In this document: positions 13,901 to 23,293 of the stretch, one piece after another
How positions within the stretch are numbered: the first letter of the stretch is position 1
Layout: each line of letters opens with the position of its first letter
Source: Trichobilharzia szidati
Taxonomy: Eukaryota; Platyhelminthes; Trematoda; Strigeidida; Schistosomatidae
Reading direction: 5' to 3'
DNA: 64,000 bases
Assembly (NCBI GenBank): GCA_944472155.2
Contig: OX235279.1
Location: 134,202,920 to 134,266,919 of the forward strand
Notes under the pieces: model-generated
Database searches by the model: none
What the model saw: the letters and a program-made list of their open reading frames with translations, nothing else
Told to the model about the DNA's origin: nothing
Position numbers and translations under genes: made by a program

Positions 13901-16900
13901 TAATCAACCATTCCCTTTCCTATTTACAATGTTGTCTTTCTGTGTTTCTCTTTCAATTATGAGACGATTTGTCAAAATGTGCAAACTTACACTTCAGTGG
14001 GAAGTTCTATATCCACGTTTTCCAATGCATCGAATAACATCGTTCAGCTTTGAATACTTATAATTTTTATCTATCAAAGCATTTTTTGCAGTGCATCGTT
14101 ATTATACCAAATATACTCAACTAAATAAAGTGCTTTTGAGTAAATAGGACATTGTCAGTTCAGTAAAAAAAGATATTGATATATAAGTGAATGTGTTTCG
14201 TCTGAATGGGTATACATACTTAAAATTAGGCATTAAACTTTACTAAAACTGTAATTTGGTTCAATATATCACTGAATGTTTACTGTTTCCTAAGAACACG
14301 TTCATAATTAACTTTCAAGTGTTACTAGTTTTCTCTCCTTTCCGCTAAACTTTCTTACCAGGACATGGAAAAAATTACTGTCAGTCAAGATTCTTATTTT
14401 GACTTAACTTCTGGTCATTCGAGCTCTGGCTATCTACAACATGCATTAAAAACACCCCATCGTTTTAGTTGTGCGCGAGTAGTGCTAGATATGTCTTAAA
14501 TAATACGTACTTTTTATTCCCTTTGACATCAAGGAAAAGAAGTGCATCCCTAAAAAGAATTCAGTGATAATCACCATGCCACTACACTGTTTACTTAGGG
14601 TGACTGACTGAAAAAAATATAACAGAAACAAACCGAGAGTCTGTTACATTCGTAACTTTGTTGGTAAAAATAAAGAATGCATTCAGTAAGGCATGCCTTT
14701 GTGGAAGGAGTCAATCACTTCAAAGCTTAGCTTAGAAGTCTCCATGAATTCCTTTTAGTTAGTACAGGGCTGGCGAATAAAGTACTGATATTATATTCGC
14801 CGTAATTTCACACGAAATTCATATCTTCTTCATGGTTAACAGATTCATGTGCTTTATGCGTCCAGTGGTTTGTATTACAGTTGTGATTTTAAGCTAACTT
14901 CTTGCATCTTAAAACTAAGTAATCAGTTATACTAGTGGGAAAGGTCAAGAAGTTTGAGAATAAATAATGATGATCGGCAACAGAGTATTCAGTTTTGAAA
15001 AAAAATAAATGATTTCCTTGCAGCCTATCTACTCTCCATGGTTATAATAAAATGTGATGGTAACAAATGCGACTGATTACCAAGCACAGTACTTAAGAAT
15101 CTTGTTTGTTATTTTGAATATTAAGTAACCAATCTAGCTGACTGCATCTTCATACCTAGTGTTAATAGAAATATAAATCTGTGTAGCACTAAAAATTACT
15201 TCACTGGTTACCTCAAGCATTCCTGAAAATTTCTCCTTAATCTTTGTTATCAAATCATCCATTTCAAAGTCAATAGAACGCTGATCATCGTCAATGTCCG
15301 TTATGGAGCCTTGTTTATTGTCAACGTTACTCTGCATCGCTGCCAATTTTCTACGTACTACTTCCGGATGAGTTTCTGGATGAAAGGAAACACCAACTGC
15401 TGACGCGATAAATAATATAATACATATAATAATAGCTACATTGAAACCCAATCGATGCACCAATAGACCTGTAAAGCAAGTTAATTATTTACATCAGACA
15501 TGTTAAATGCTTCAACAAGATAGACATTTTGGAAGTGGTTAAAAAATTTTAGTAGCTTATTGATTTATTATCAAAACATTATTGCTAATGAAGCATAAAA
15601 ATTTACAATGTAAATAAAGTTTTTGAGAATGGAACTTCAAATACGCAAGTAAGCAAGTGTTATGAAGTGCTTTCGCAAACCATTGTCCAGTTTCACAGAA
15701 ATTTAATTAATCCTTACATACAGACAATCGCCTGAACATAGTTTTACTGATTTGGATTTTTTTTTCATTTCGAACAACATGTTGTACGGTATCAAAGAAT
15801 TACACTGTCTATAAAGACAGTCGTTCTAGAGACACTCATTTTCTCCCTCCACCAAAGACTTCATACACATAAGCAGATGAAGAATTTCACATAAGAGACT
15901 ATTTTGTGTGTTCTTTGTTCCTGAAAAGGCGAATTTCGAGTGATTACTGATATACTTTGTTTTATTCTCTAAAATGACAGCTATCCTTGAATGTCTACTT
16001 TATTGATCAGACCAACTTACTATTAAAAGAAGTTTTTACAAAACATTTTGCATTTCTCCATGAATGCAAATGAAGCGACACTGCTTTAAGGAATTTTTCG
16101 TTATTTAATGCTAATAGCCTCAGCGGAGTGATATTAAAGAAAAAAGTTACAGTATCATTGATATAAGTATAAAACTTGGGCACTGTGGTAGAGTATAACT
16201 CCATTATGGATAAGATTTTATTTTGATAAGTCACACAGTGTTTTACACTAATATTAACTGTGTCAGTGACTTGATATGATTATGAGTGACAATAATTTGT
16301 GCTCTAAACGTCATCAGTTAATATTACTGTATAACACTGTGTGATTTATCAAAATAAAATCTTATCGATAATTGAATTTACAGTATCACCTTACGTATAT
16401 CAACTTAATCATAGGTCCTTTGCAAATATAAGTAATTTCTACGTTATCAAGTGGATGAACTGTTAACGATAACAAAACATGTGTATGTTGTTGGATTAAG
16501 TCTATAAACTATAAAAATAGTATATGTTTGCATCGTTAAAGTAGTTATTGCATTTGAATGGATCTTGTAAATCCATAAGAAGGGGTCTGGGACCCAGGTG
16601 AAATTCTGTCTTCATCCATCATTCCTATTTAAACAACTTGGATTCAATTTATATAAGAATAAAACTTGGGCACTGTAGCAGAGTGTAATTCCATTATGGG
16701 TAAATTTTATTTTGATAAAGTCTCACAGTGTTCTACAGTAATATTTACTGATGACGTTTCGAGCACAGTTTATTGCTCACCTTGATATGATTATGAGCAA
16801 TGTGGCCACCATGCTACGTGGTCAGTCGCGAGCCTGAATAGCTCAGTGGTAACGTCTCTGACTGCAGCACTGGGTGACGCGGGTTCGAATCTCAGAAGGG

Positions 16901-17771
16901 ACATCAGTTCCTTCAAGGTTGCGGGTACGCCTTGCTGATGAGTGCTAACTAGCACGAAACCTAGGTCCAAGGCTTCCTGCAGATTGCCTCTAACCATCTA
17001 ATACCAACAATTCACAGTGCACCGTAATGGCGAGCCACCTAGCATGGTGGCCACATTGCAAATATGACTGATAGAATTCAGTCTGCACCGAAGATAGGAC
17101 TAGACGCATTACACTAGTTACTGACTAGTGTGCAATCAAAAATATTAAGATAACCATTTTTTGAGCTTAACTAGGCGGCCTAGGAAAGGCATCTCACGAA
17201 TATCTAACTCTGATTCCGAAGTAAACTGAATGCTGGAGGATAAATTTCTCAATTTCCCCGGGAATGAATGGTATATGTCTCAGTTTAGTACTACAAAGGC
17301 ATCAGCAACTTATCTGAGCTATTTACTTGAGAATATAAATTCTTTTTTGATAACGAAAATCATATACCCAATATGCAGTTTTTTTCAAATCACTGTATTT
17401 CAACTTCCTTTGAACATAAACAGCTCCTATTCGCAAATGCTTTCTTCTATTTAAGTATTTTCATTCCTTCTCACGCTAAATGTTGCTCTTTCTTGACATT
17501 GTTTCCATCTGTAAATATTCCCTACGAATCATTCGCCCTATCTTCATCCAGGAGCATGACGTAGTGTATGTCCTAATTAGTCTGAGTAATTCAGTCTTAG
17601 CCCTTCTATTTTTTTTAAACAACTTAATGCTAAAATCAATTCAGATGTTATTCAGCTAATGAGCATTAGTTTTTAAATATTCCCCTGCCTTTCTAGCAGA
17701 ATTCGGTTAGCTATAGCATCATAGAAGATTATCTTTACTTACATTTTCACTGTCGTATTTTTTTCTGATAG

Positions 17772-17802
<31 letters not shown>

Positions 17803-20800
17803 CAAAATGACTTTGAAGCTGTCTTTACTTTTTCGGCATTACTGCCACACTGAAACTCTATTAAGGTGTAGACAATAGCTGAATAAATTCTTTTTAAATT
17901 ATTACCTTCCCACAAACAGAACAAATTTATATTTTTTTAAATGATAATTTTAAGGCTTTTCAATAAAACCCCTTGTGAATTGGACATTGTAGTGTGTGAT
18001 GACTTAGCAGGAAGTGACACTAAGTTCCGAAACATTAGCCACTAAATCACCAGTCCGGCACTCTGTTAACTGGCTAATAACATCAGTTGAATGCAATCGC
18101 AATGGTTTGTTGTCAAATGTCATACTAGTAAATCAAAGCAGTTAGCTTAACAGGCCTGTCTCATATACCCTCACCACACATATATAATTCTAGAACAGAT
18201 ATAAATTACACTTACTGACCTAATTATCGTATAAAAGAATAAGTTCCTTCACAATAATTTTTGAAAATTTAACAAATGCATTTGTTTTATCATAATGATA
18301 AATAAAATGTGTACCAGATGACAGATTTTCTACTCCCATTTTTCCGAATATCGAAGCATAAAAACATGCACTTCGTATCTGTGACTGATTGTGGCACGTG
18401 TAAAATTACGAATTCCGTTTGGTTATGCTCTTTGATACCATAATTATTGATTCTTAAAAATGATACATATTCAAAAATTTACACCACTTGCCTCCAAATC
18501 CACTGCCGGCTGCGAAACTAAAACTTGCCAAACCATCGTATATGGTGAACAGTAACCACCTTTTCCGTTTGAGTCTAGCCAGCTCACCAGGACGTAAATT
18601 TCTTAAGTCTTCGAGGGAATATCCAGGAAGCTTAGTTATATCGGCTAGACATGCAGCTACTTGTGCAATAATAGAAAGTAAACCGCCACCAAATATGCCT
18701 TCAAACAAACCTGGGAAAATAACCAGCCAGGGATTCAGTTGCAAGAGGACTATTAAACCTGTAAAAAAATTAAGTAGTAAAATAAAATACTTTCTTTGTG
18801 GCATTTAAAAACACCATATAAAAACATTTTGAGGTCAATATAAACATCAGTAAACTCAACAACAACAACAACGACAACATACATTAATATGTACCCAAAC
18901 AATGCGATTCCTCCAGAGATTTATAATAACTACACTCAACGATTTTTTCATCAGACAGTAATAAGCTTGAAAATATTAAATACTATATGTTCAATATAAG
19001 TAGTGGGGCAAACTAATCAAAGTAAATGAAAAAGACTCACCAGTGAAACCAATGTGTAATGCTTCACCGAAAACCATGAGATTTAAAGCAACTTTGCGCC
19101 CGAATTTGTCAGATATATATCCAACAACCATAACTGTTATCATTCCAAAACTCATACGCACAAAATTACTCACAGATTCTATCCACGATATTTTCTGATG
19201 AGCTTCTTGCATTTTATGAAAGTCTTCGTAGCTTCTAAATGTTAGTTTTTATAAGAAGTTAATTTTCATTAATTATAATGGAGGATATATATATATATAT
19301 AATATTTTACACCAACATGAAACATAAAGAATTAACTTACATCAGGTTCTAAACTATCAAATGTTGATTCTGTTGACATTGGATTCACAATTCGTCCGAG
19401 CACAACACTTCGTGGATCCCATTGCCCACTAATAACTAAATCCAGCGATAAAACCTTGATGACAGATCTTGGCTGTTGGCATGTGTAAAGTGGATGTGAG
19501 GAGAGATACTTACCAGCGATATTAGTTGTCGATAGTACCATGAAACTAATTAATAAAAAATTGAATTTATAGCCCATGGAATTCCAGCCAAGGAAATAAT
19601 TGGTATGGTTCCCGCTTCCCCTGTGATGTCATATGCAAGTACTACTGAAAAGTTGGAGAATAGGACTGAATAGTTCTCCAGTACACATTGTTTCTCAGTG
19701 TTTCTCTGGAACACTCCGATTAGTGAGAAAATCTGCCATGATATATAAACTAGGTAAAGTGCATTGATATGCCCATGAAGAATCTATTCAGTGTAACCTA
19801 AAGCTATTCCCATTATTTATGGCCTAAATTGCTCCTGTGCAACTTATTCCAAATGTCAAACTATCGCATGTCGCTTTTTATTCCCACCGGCTTAATTGTA
19901 TCAGACGCGAATAAATGTTTCATCAAACCTCACTATCACTTAAAACATTCAACAGTAAGAGGGTCAAAGACAGGAAACTGAAAAATATTTTCTAAGCCTT
20001 TATACGAGAGAAAATATACAGGGATATTTCCAGTAAGTAACAATAATGACGTCAGAATATTTCACTTATAAGAATAAATTTCTTTAAGAGATAAAACGTT
20101 GCTCTACAGCTTCAGATATTTACATCTATTCTTAATTTTCAAGTATTGGTTTGTAGGGATTTTGTTTGAATGGATGGAAATTTCATCATGAGCTGACATC
20201 AGTTAGAGAATCACTGGAAAACTTGGGAGTACTAGACACCTGTTTCGTCCTATTTCGGGACTCTTTACAGTACGCACCCACCAAAGTTCGATGCCAGGAC
20301 CTTCTGGTTACAAGGCAAGCTCAGGGACCATTGATCCACTGAGACCCGATGCAATGGCCCATGAATTCTAATTTCTGGCAGCTCACAGGTTCGAACCCCG
20401 GTGGGTGCGTACTGTGAAGAGTCCCAAACTAGGACGAAACAGCTGTCCAGTACTCCCAGGTTTTCCAGTGGTTCTCTAAATGATGTCAGCTCATGATGAA
20501 ATCCTCCATCCAATCTATTTTTAAACTAAAAACTTGGACGCCCTTTTTGAATTCATCCCCTCAAATTCTTGTATGAGGTCAGAATTTTAAATTCACTTTA
20601 CTCCAATTCCATACCAAATAAGTTTATGGGATGTTATACAGTGTGATACACTGTTAGCAACCAGACGAAATTTCGAGCACAATGTTTGTTCATATTCATA
20701 CCAGTGTATTCACATGAAATCTTAACTATCTTCATATAGTCTTGCTGCCTCCTATTTTTCTCTACAATTTTCTATGTATCCGATATAGGTGTTGCGCCAT

Positions 20801-22295
20801 CTCGATTGTATGTATGCCTTAGCTATACTGGATTGTAAAATAAAGTGAAAACAAGAAGGTGAGTTCAATGCTACTGTCTAAAGGAAATCATCACACTTTA
20901 ATAGGTACACAAACTTTGAAGTACCTCAACCAAAAGTGGGTTGAGTTAAAGTGTTTATTCAATACAACTAGAAGCTTGGCTATCAAAACAGGAGACAACA
21001 AAGAAAACATTACCACTAAGTAACCACCCACCAAGATTCATTCAAAAATATACCAAGACTCAGAAACGTAGAAGTGGTGTTATGAATAATGAAAATAATG
21101 CAAATAAAAAGGAGTGGAAAACGTCGATATTACAGATATATAAGGAAGAAACATTAGAGGCCCTACTTAAAATTCTCAGCAAGGCTACAATTTGGGTGGC
21201 ACACACTTAGAGATAAACTTCCTCAGCTAAAGGACTCAATGGATCTAATTAAGTAATTTACCGAACACGGTGTAATGACATAGGTAAACTAGTAGATCGG
21301 TATCAATTAAGCTATCACAACTCCTTCATAAATACTGTGGCGTGCTTAAATCACTGGTCTACCCTAATTTTCTATCCATCAAAATGCATGATTTTACCCA
21401 GTTTCAAATTGTTCCAACCTTCCAAATATCACACTAAGTTTCAATCTGTACTCGTGCACAATTTCAAACAACTTTCTACCTACTGATAGGAATTTTTCGA
21501 AGGAAATCGAGGAAGAACACTGTAGGGTAACATTGAAGCATAATTTTGATCGAACAATACTGATTAAGATGATAACATTATCGGTTATTATATTGTTTGA
21601 AAATTTTACACAAGAATTGAATACCTTGCAGTGGAACTCACTGGGAATTCTATATTGTGTAAAAACACATTTTTCAGAATAAGGCTACTATTATTATGAT
21701 TAAAACACAGGAATTCAGCCAGATCTACACGGTTTGTCCTGTTAAGTGATCTAGAAAAAGGTCCTGTCACTGCTCCGCATTCACTCGCGTGTATTAACAT
21801 AATAGGTTCGCATAGGGTGGAAAAGTATTAAACATTAACATAATCAGGTAGGGAGATAATTCAGTCAAGCATTCTTTGTTCCCCGAACCAACACCACATA
21901 CATGCGATCAAAATGACGCAACACTTCTCCCAGGTATATGGAAGACTGTAGTGAAAAGCAGCATTGAGTAAGGCTGTGTAAAACACGTTGAGAAGTCATG
22001 TGAACAAAATGATTTGGTTACGAGAAATAAATTGTGGTCGAAACATCTTCCAGTTATTAAAACCGTTTCACGGTGTGATATCAAATAAACTTATCTGGTG
22101 TGAATACTCATATCTAATTATTCTTATGACTGCTTCTACCATCCACAGCAGTAGATATTTCGGTGAGATTAGCAGAAATGTTTGTCACTGGAGTGTGCAA
22201 TCATTATTTCATCTGACTGACCGAAAGTATATTAACTAATCCAACCAATTCCAATGTCATTTTATGTCAACGTGTAGGCATACTCTGACATCACA

Positions 22296-22329
<34 letters not shown>

Positions 22330-22820
22330 GAATATATCTTTGGTTTATGTATTTCCCACAGTTTGGACCAATTTGTGAACGAGAGAGTGTGAGTACTTGT
22401 TTGAATACCACTGAGATTCTGATAAATAAAGCTTCCTGTATGTAAGTCACCTTTTCACTGAACGCTCAAATAGTGATACATGTTGTCACTACTATACCAA
22501 GACTAGCTGCTTACCGGATAAAGTGTTGTTTTTTGTTCTTCAGTATGACGCAGAGATTATAAAGTCCTACATGACCTTTCCAAGTGTAATAAGTGTACAG
22601 TAGCAAAGTAAGTACTGATTCAAAAACTGGTTGACATCGTTTAAAATAAAGCCATTCTCAGTTAAATTAAAAGGGTTTGAAAACCTTGTTGCGATTCTGA
22701 TGCCGTTTATTTTTGAGTTAAAATGATAAGAAAGGATTATAGTTAGTTTTTGCGTCTTACATGGTATCATTGTCATCCTCAAACAATTCCCCATAAGAAA
22801 AGCCTTTTTCTTCAAAGCAT
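4948..22820 (-). CDS. MFS transporter, SLC46-like (gene 1), exons 2-9
   Basis: Multi-pass membrane transporter reconstructed from eight minus-strand exons: 22761-22820, 19041-19234, 18492-18758, 15212-15468, 13482-13630, 9888-10165, 7296-7452 and 4948-5032 (TAA at 4948-4950). All junction phases agree (2,2,1,1,0,2,1,2), giving 1447 nt, so about 480 residues plus a missing first exon. Exon 3 carries the MFS loop motif SDKFGRK after transmembrane segment 2. Exon 4 has FGGGLLS. Exon 5 ends in an acidic cytosolic loop. Exon 6 has the LMGPPFYW signature near segment 7. Exons 7 and 8 hold segments 8-12, and exon 9 is a basic tail ending NNQLTR. Exon 4 uses a GC donor (GCAAGT). Large introns hold SINEs, PLEs and hammerhead elements. 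Exon 1 is not secure. MFS membership is firm; SLC46 affinity and any substrate are inference. Confidence 0.85.
5905..6295. mobile_element. Hammerhead SINE (Sm-alpha type), inverted pair
   Basis: A tRNA-like promoter head on the plus strand (about 6100-6185; box A-like around gtggtctagtgg, box B ggttcgagcc at 6168-6177) is followed by a hammerhead-like body at 6212-6262. A second hammerhead body lies upstream on the minus strand (about 6008-6066). The minus copy keeps TGACGA, GAAA and the palindromic helix III ATGCGCAT, but core C3 is changed to A. The plus copy has a damaged helix III and core. Both are probably inactive. The tail 'ccaccaa' and the flank at 5905-5990 match the element at 9490. 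Confidence 0.75.
8520..8751 (+). mobile_element. tRNA-headed SINE with RTE-like tail and 10-bp TSD
   Basis: Full-length SINE. The tRNA-like head (GGTGGCACAGAGGTAGAATG box A region, box B ggttcgatatcc) runs about 8520-8585, followed by a body and a 3' end reading 'ctatgttccattgggaacg' and an A-rich tail. A perfect 10-bp target-site duplication, ATGAAAGAAG, flanks it at 8510-8519 and 8752-8761, so both ends and insertion by target-primed reverse transcription are clear. The 3' motif resembles the end of the RTE LINE at 1-1830, which suggests borrowed LINE machinery. It sits in intron 7 of gene 1 (between exons 7 and 8). Confidence 0.88.
9008..9058. repeat. (AT)n-rich imperfect microsatellite
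   Basis: Run of TA/TATG repeats within an intron of gene 1. Simple AT dinucleotide tracts also occur near 17771-17802, 19275-19300, 22297-22330, 24271-24292, 26395-26412 and 38306-38334. Confidence 0.85.
9490..9845. mobile_element. Hammerhead SINE (Sm-alpha type), inverted pair
   Basis: Second copy of the architecture seen at 5905. A minus-strand body lies at 9490-9650 and a plus-strand tRNA-like head at about 9655-9725 (tagtggataacg; box B gggttcgaac). A plus-strand hammerhead body follows at 9748-9815, ending 'ggaatccactg'. The plus copy keeps helix III ATGCGCAT, but the cleavage-site base is G and the CTGANGA box is gone. The minus copy has ATGAGCAT. Both ribozymes look dead. Located in gene 1 between exon 7 (9888) and exon 8. 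Confidence 0.75.
11051..11623. repeat. Long fold-back, about 250-bp inverted arms
   Basis: Arms 11051-11302 and 11373-11623 are near-perfect reverse complements (for example gtaagtgaactgtacgtgat against atcacgtacagttcacttac). The loop is about 70 bp and contains a second copy of 'gtcgatactggaca', directly repeated with the end of the left arm. It abuts a minus-strand PLE coding fragment (11808-12450) and is probably the 3' region of that PLE plus an inverted copy. Confidence 0.85.
11640..12530 (-). pseudogene. Penelope-like element: RT C-terminus and GIY-YIG endonuclease
   Basis: The uninterrupted frame 12326-11808 encodes 172 residues with a GIY-YIG module. A CVYKTKCLEC Cys pair is followed by IYIGQTSR, then R.NEH, then AIGLHAIESGHKIDF. 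This domain cuts target DNA for PLE retrotransposition. Upstream sequence on the same strand (12450-12330) is in a different frame (ETLKENNHPKNFINKINTD-like), so a frameshift separates the RT C-terminus from the endonuclease. The N-terminal RT is missing. It lies in gene 1, intron 6. Confidence 0.82.
13114..13334 (-). mobile_element. tRNA-headed SINE with 14-bp TSD
   Basis: Minus-strand member of the family at 8520. Box B reads as gatcgaaccccgg on the plus strand (about 13269-13281), and the RTE-like tail 'ttccttcacgttccctagtgg' starts near 13120. A perfect 14-bp duplication ATACTAACACTCAT lies at 13100-13113 and 13335-13348. The ends are therefore well defined and the insertion is fairly young. 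Confidence 0.88.
16003..16373. repeat. PLE terminal fragment with 58-bp inverted arms
   Basis: Arms at about 16203-16261 and 16316-16373 (gataagattttattttgata against tatcaaaataaaatcttatc) surround the conserved PLE terminal sequence 'ctctaaacgtcatcagttaat'. Sequence upstream (about 16020-16150) resembles 10860-10970, so it is another copy of the same repeat family. The same terminal motif (gaaacgtcatc) recurs at 16731-16770, 47385-47410 and 48425-48440. Confidence 0.65.
16580..16797 (-). mobile_element. PLE terminal fragment
   Basis: Minus-strand scrap sharing 'caggt(c/g)aaattctgt' and the following bases with the PLE at 11830-11890, then 'acttgggcactgtagcagagt' and the terminal motif gatgacgtttcgagcac (16750-16766). 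It ends exactly where the hammerhead SINE inverted repeat begins at 16798. No open frame remains. Confidence 0.6.
16798..17135 (+). mobile_element. Hammerhead SINE with 24-bp flanking inverted repeats
   Basis: Plus-strand SINE. The tRNA-like head covers 16829-16903 with box A tagctcagtggta (16838-16850) and box B gggttcgaatc (16881-16891). An intact hammerhead lies at 16929-16973, followed by a body ending 'ccatctaata' near 17003. Inverted repeats at 16798-16821 and 17035-17058 (caatgtggccaccatgct and its complement, one mismatch in 24) bracket the unit. The 3' flank to about 17133 matches the flank of the minus-strand copy at 44910-45030, so it belongs to the element. Confidence 0.8.
16929..16973 (+). 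ncRNA. Type I hammerhead ribozyme, intact core
   Basis: Self-cleaving RNA motif. Helix I is GCCTTG (16929-16934) with CAAGGC (16968-16973). The core box is CTGATGA (16935-16941). Helix II is GTGC/GCAC (16942-16945, 16952-16955) with loop TAACTA. The second core box is GAAA (16956-16959). Helix III is ACCTAGGT (16959-16966) and the cleavage base is C at 16967. All catalytic bases are present. Helix III alone gives only two base pairs and a tetraloop, so activity may need dimerisation through the 8-nt palindrome, as reported for short-helix-III hammerheads. Confidence 0.88.
17771..17802. repeat. (TA)n microsatellite
   Basis: Pure TA run in an intron of gene 1. Confidence 0.95.
20165..20515. 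mobile_element. Hammerhead SINE, third subfamily, inverted pair
   Basis: Two SINE copies in opposite orientation. The minus-strand copy has a tRNA-like head in 20280-20345 and a hammerhead at about 20228-20280. The plus-strand copy has box B ggttcgaacccc (20389-20400) and a hammerhead at 20407-20455: helix I GTACT/AGTAC, helix II GTCC/GGAC, GAAA, helix III ACAGCTGT. In the plus copy core C3 is G, and in the minus copy the core reads TAAAGA, so both are probably inactive. The ends (gagctgacatcagtt.. and ..gatgtcagctcatgatga) are mutually complementary. Located in intron 2 of gene 1. Confidence 0.78.
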
Positions 22821-23193
22821 CTGTAGAGAAGAAAACACATAAACACATACTCTTAGAATAATAATGTCGGGGAAAAGATAACTGAAATGCAGAATATCAG
22901 TTAATTATATAAATCGTGGGATTTATTCAAAAAAATGCATCAAAAAGTAAAATAGTAATAATTAATTTGTGAATTTACTTAATGAAAGTGAATAAATGAC
23001 AGTGCTTAGGGAAGGTTTAGGGTTTGGCATCAGTTAAATGAAACCTCTGTGGTGATATCGTTTAAAAGGCGTTCATCCGTAAAATAAGTTTTTCAATCGA
23101 TAGCTTTCTCCTGATGTTCCATTTATAAGCCAAATGTCTGTTATATCTTTAACCAAGTTTTTATTTAATAGACTATTGAAAGCGAGACTAACT

Positions 23194-23293
23194 NNNNNNN
23201 NNNNNNNNNNNNNNNNNNNNNNNNNNNNNNNNNNNNNNNNNNNNNNNNNNNNNNNNNNNNNNNNNNNNNNNNNNNNNNNNNNNNNNNNNNNNN
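23194..23293. other. Assembly gap of 100 N
   Basis: Exactly 100 unknown bases, the conventional size for a gap of unknown length. The sequence right after it is the start of a segment repeated 5074 bp downstream. Confidence 0.99.

Noticed and set aside
16829..16903. Functional tRNA gene
   Set aside because: Boxes A and B are good, but it is followed directly by SINE sequence and a hammerhead, and related copies are dispersed, so it is a SINE promoter.
18482..18486. GT donor (GTGTAAAT) for gene 1 exon 4
   Set aside because: Would give phase 2 and break the frame into exon 5; the GC donor gives the conserved phase 1.
19332..19577. Minus-strand frame beginning MGYKFNFLLISFMVLSTTN as first exon of gene 1
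   Set aside because: It looks membrane-like and has GT donors, but no splice from it enters exon 3 (19234) in frame, whereas the 60-nt exon at 22761-22820 fits exactly in phase and matches gene 2 exon 2.
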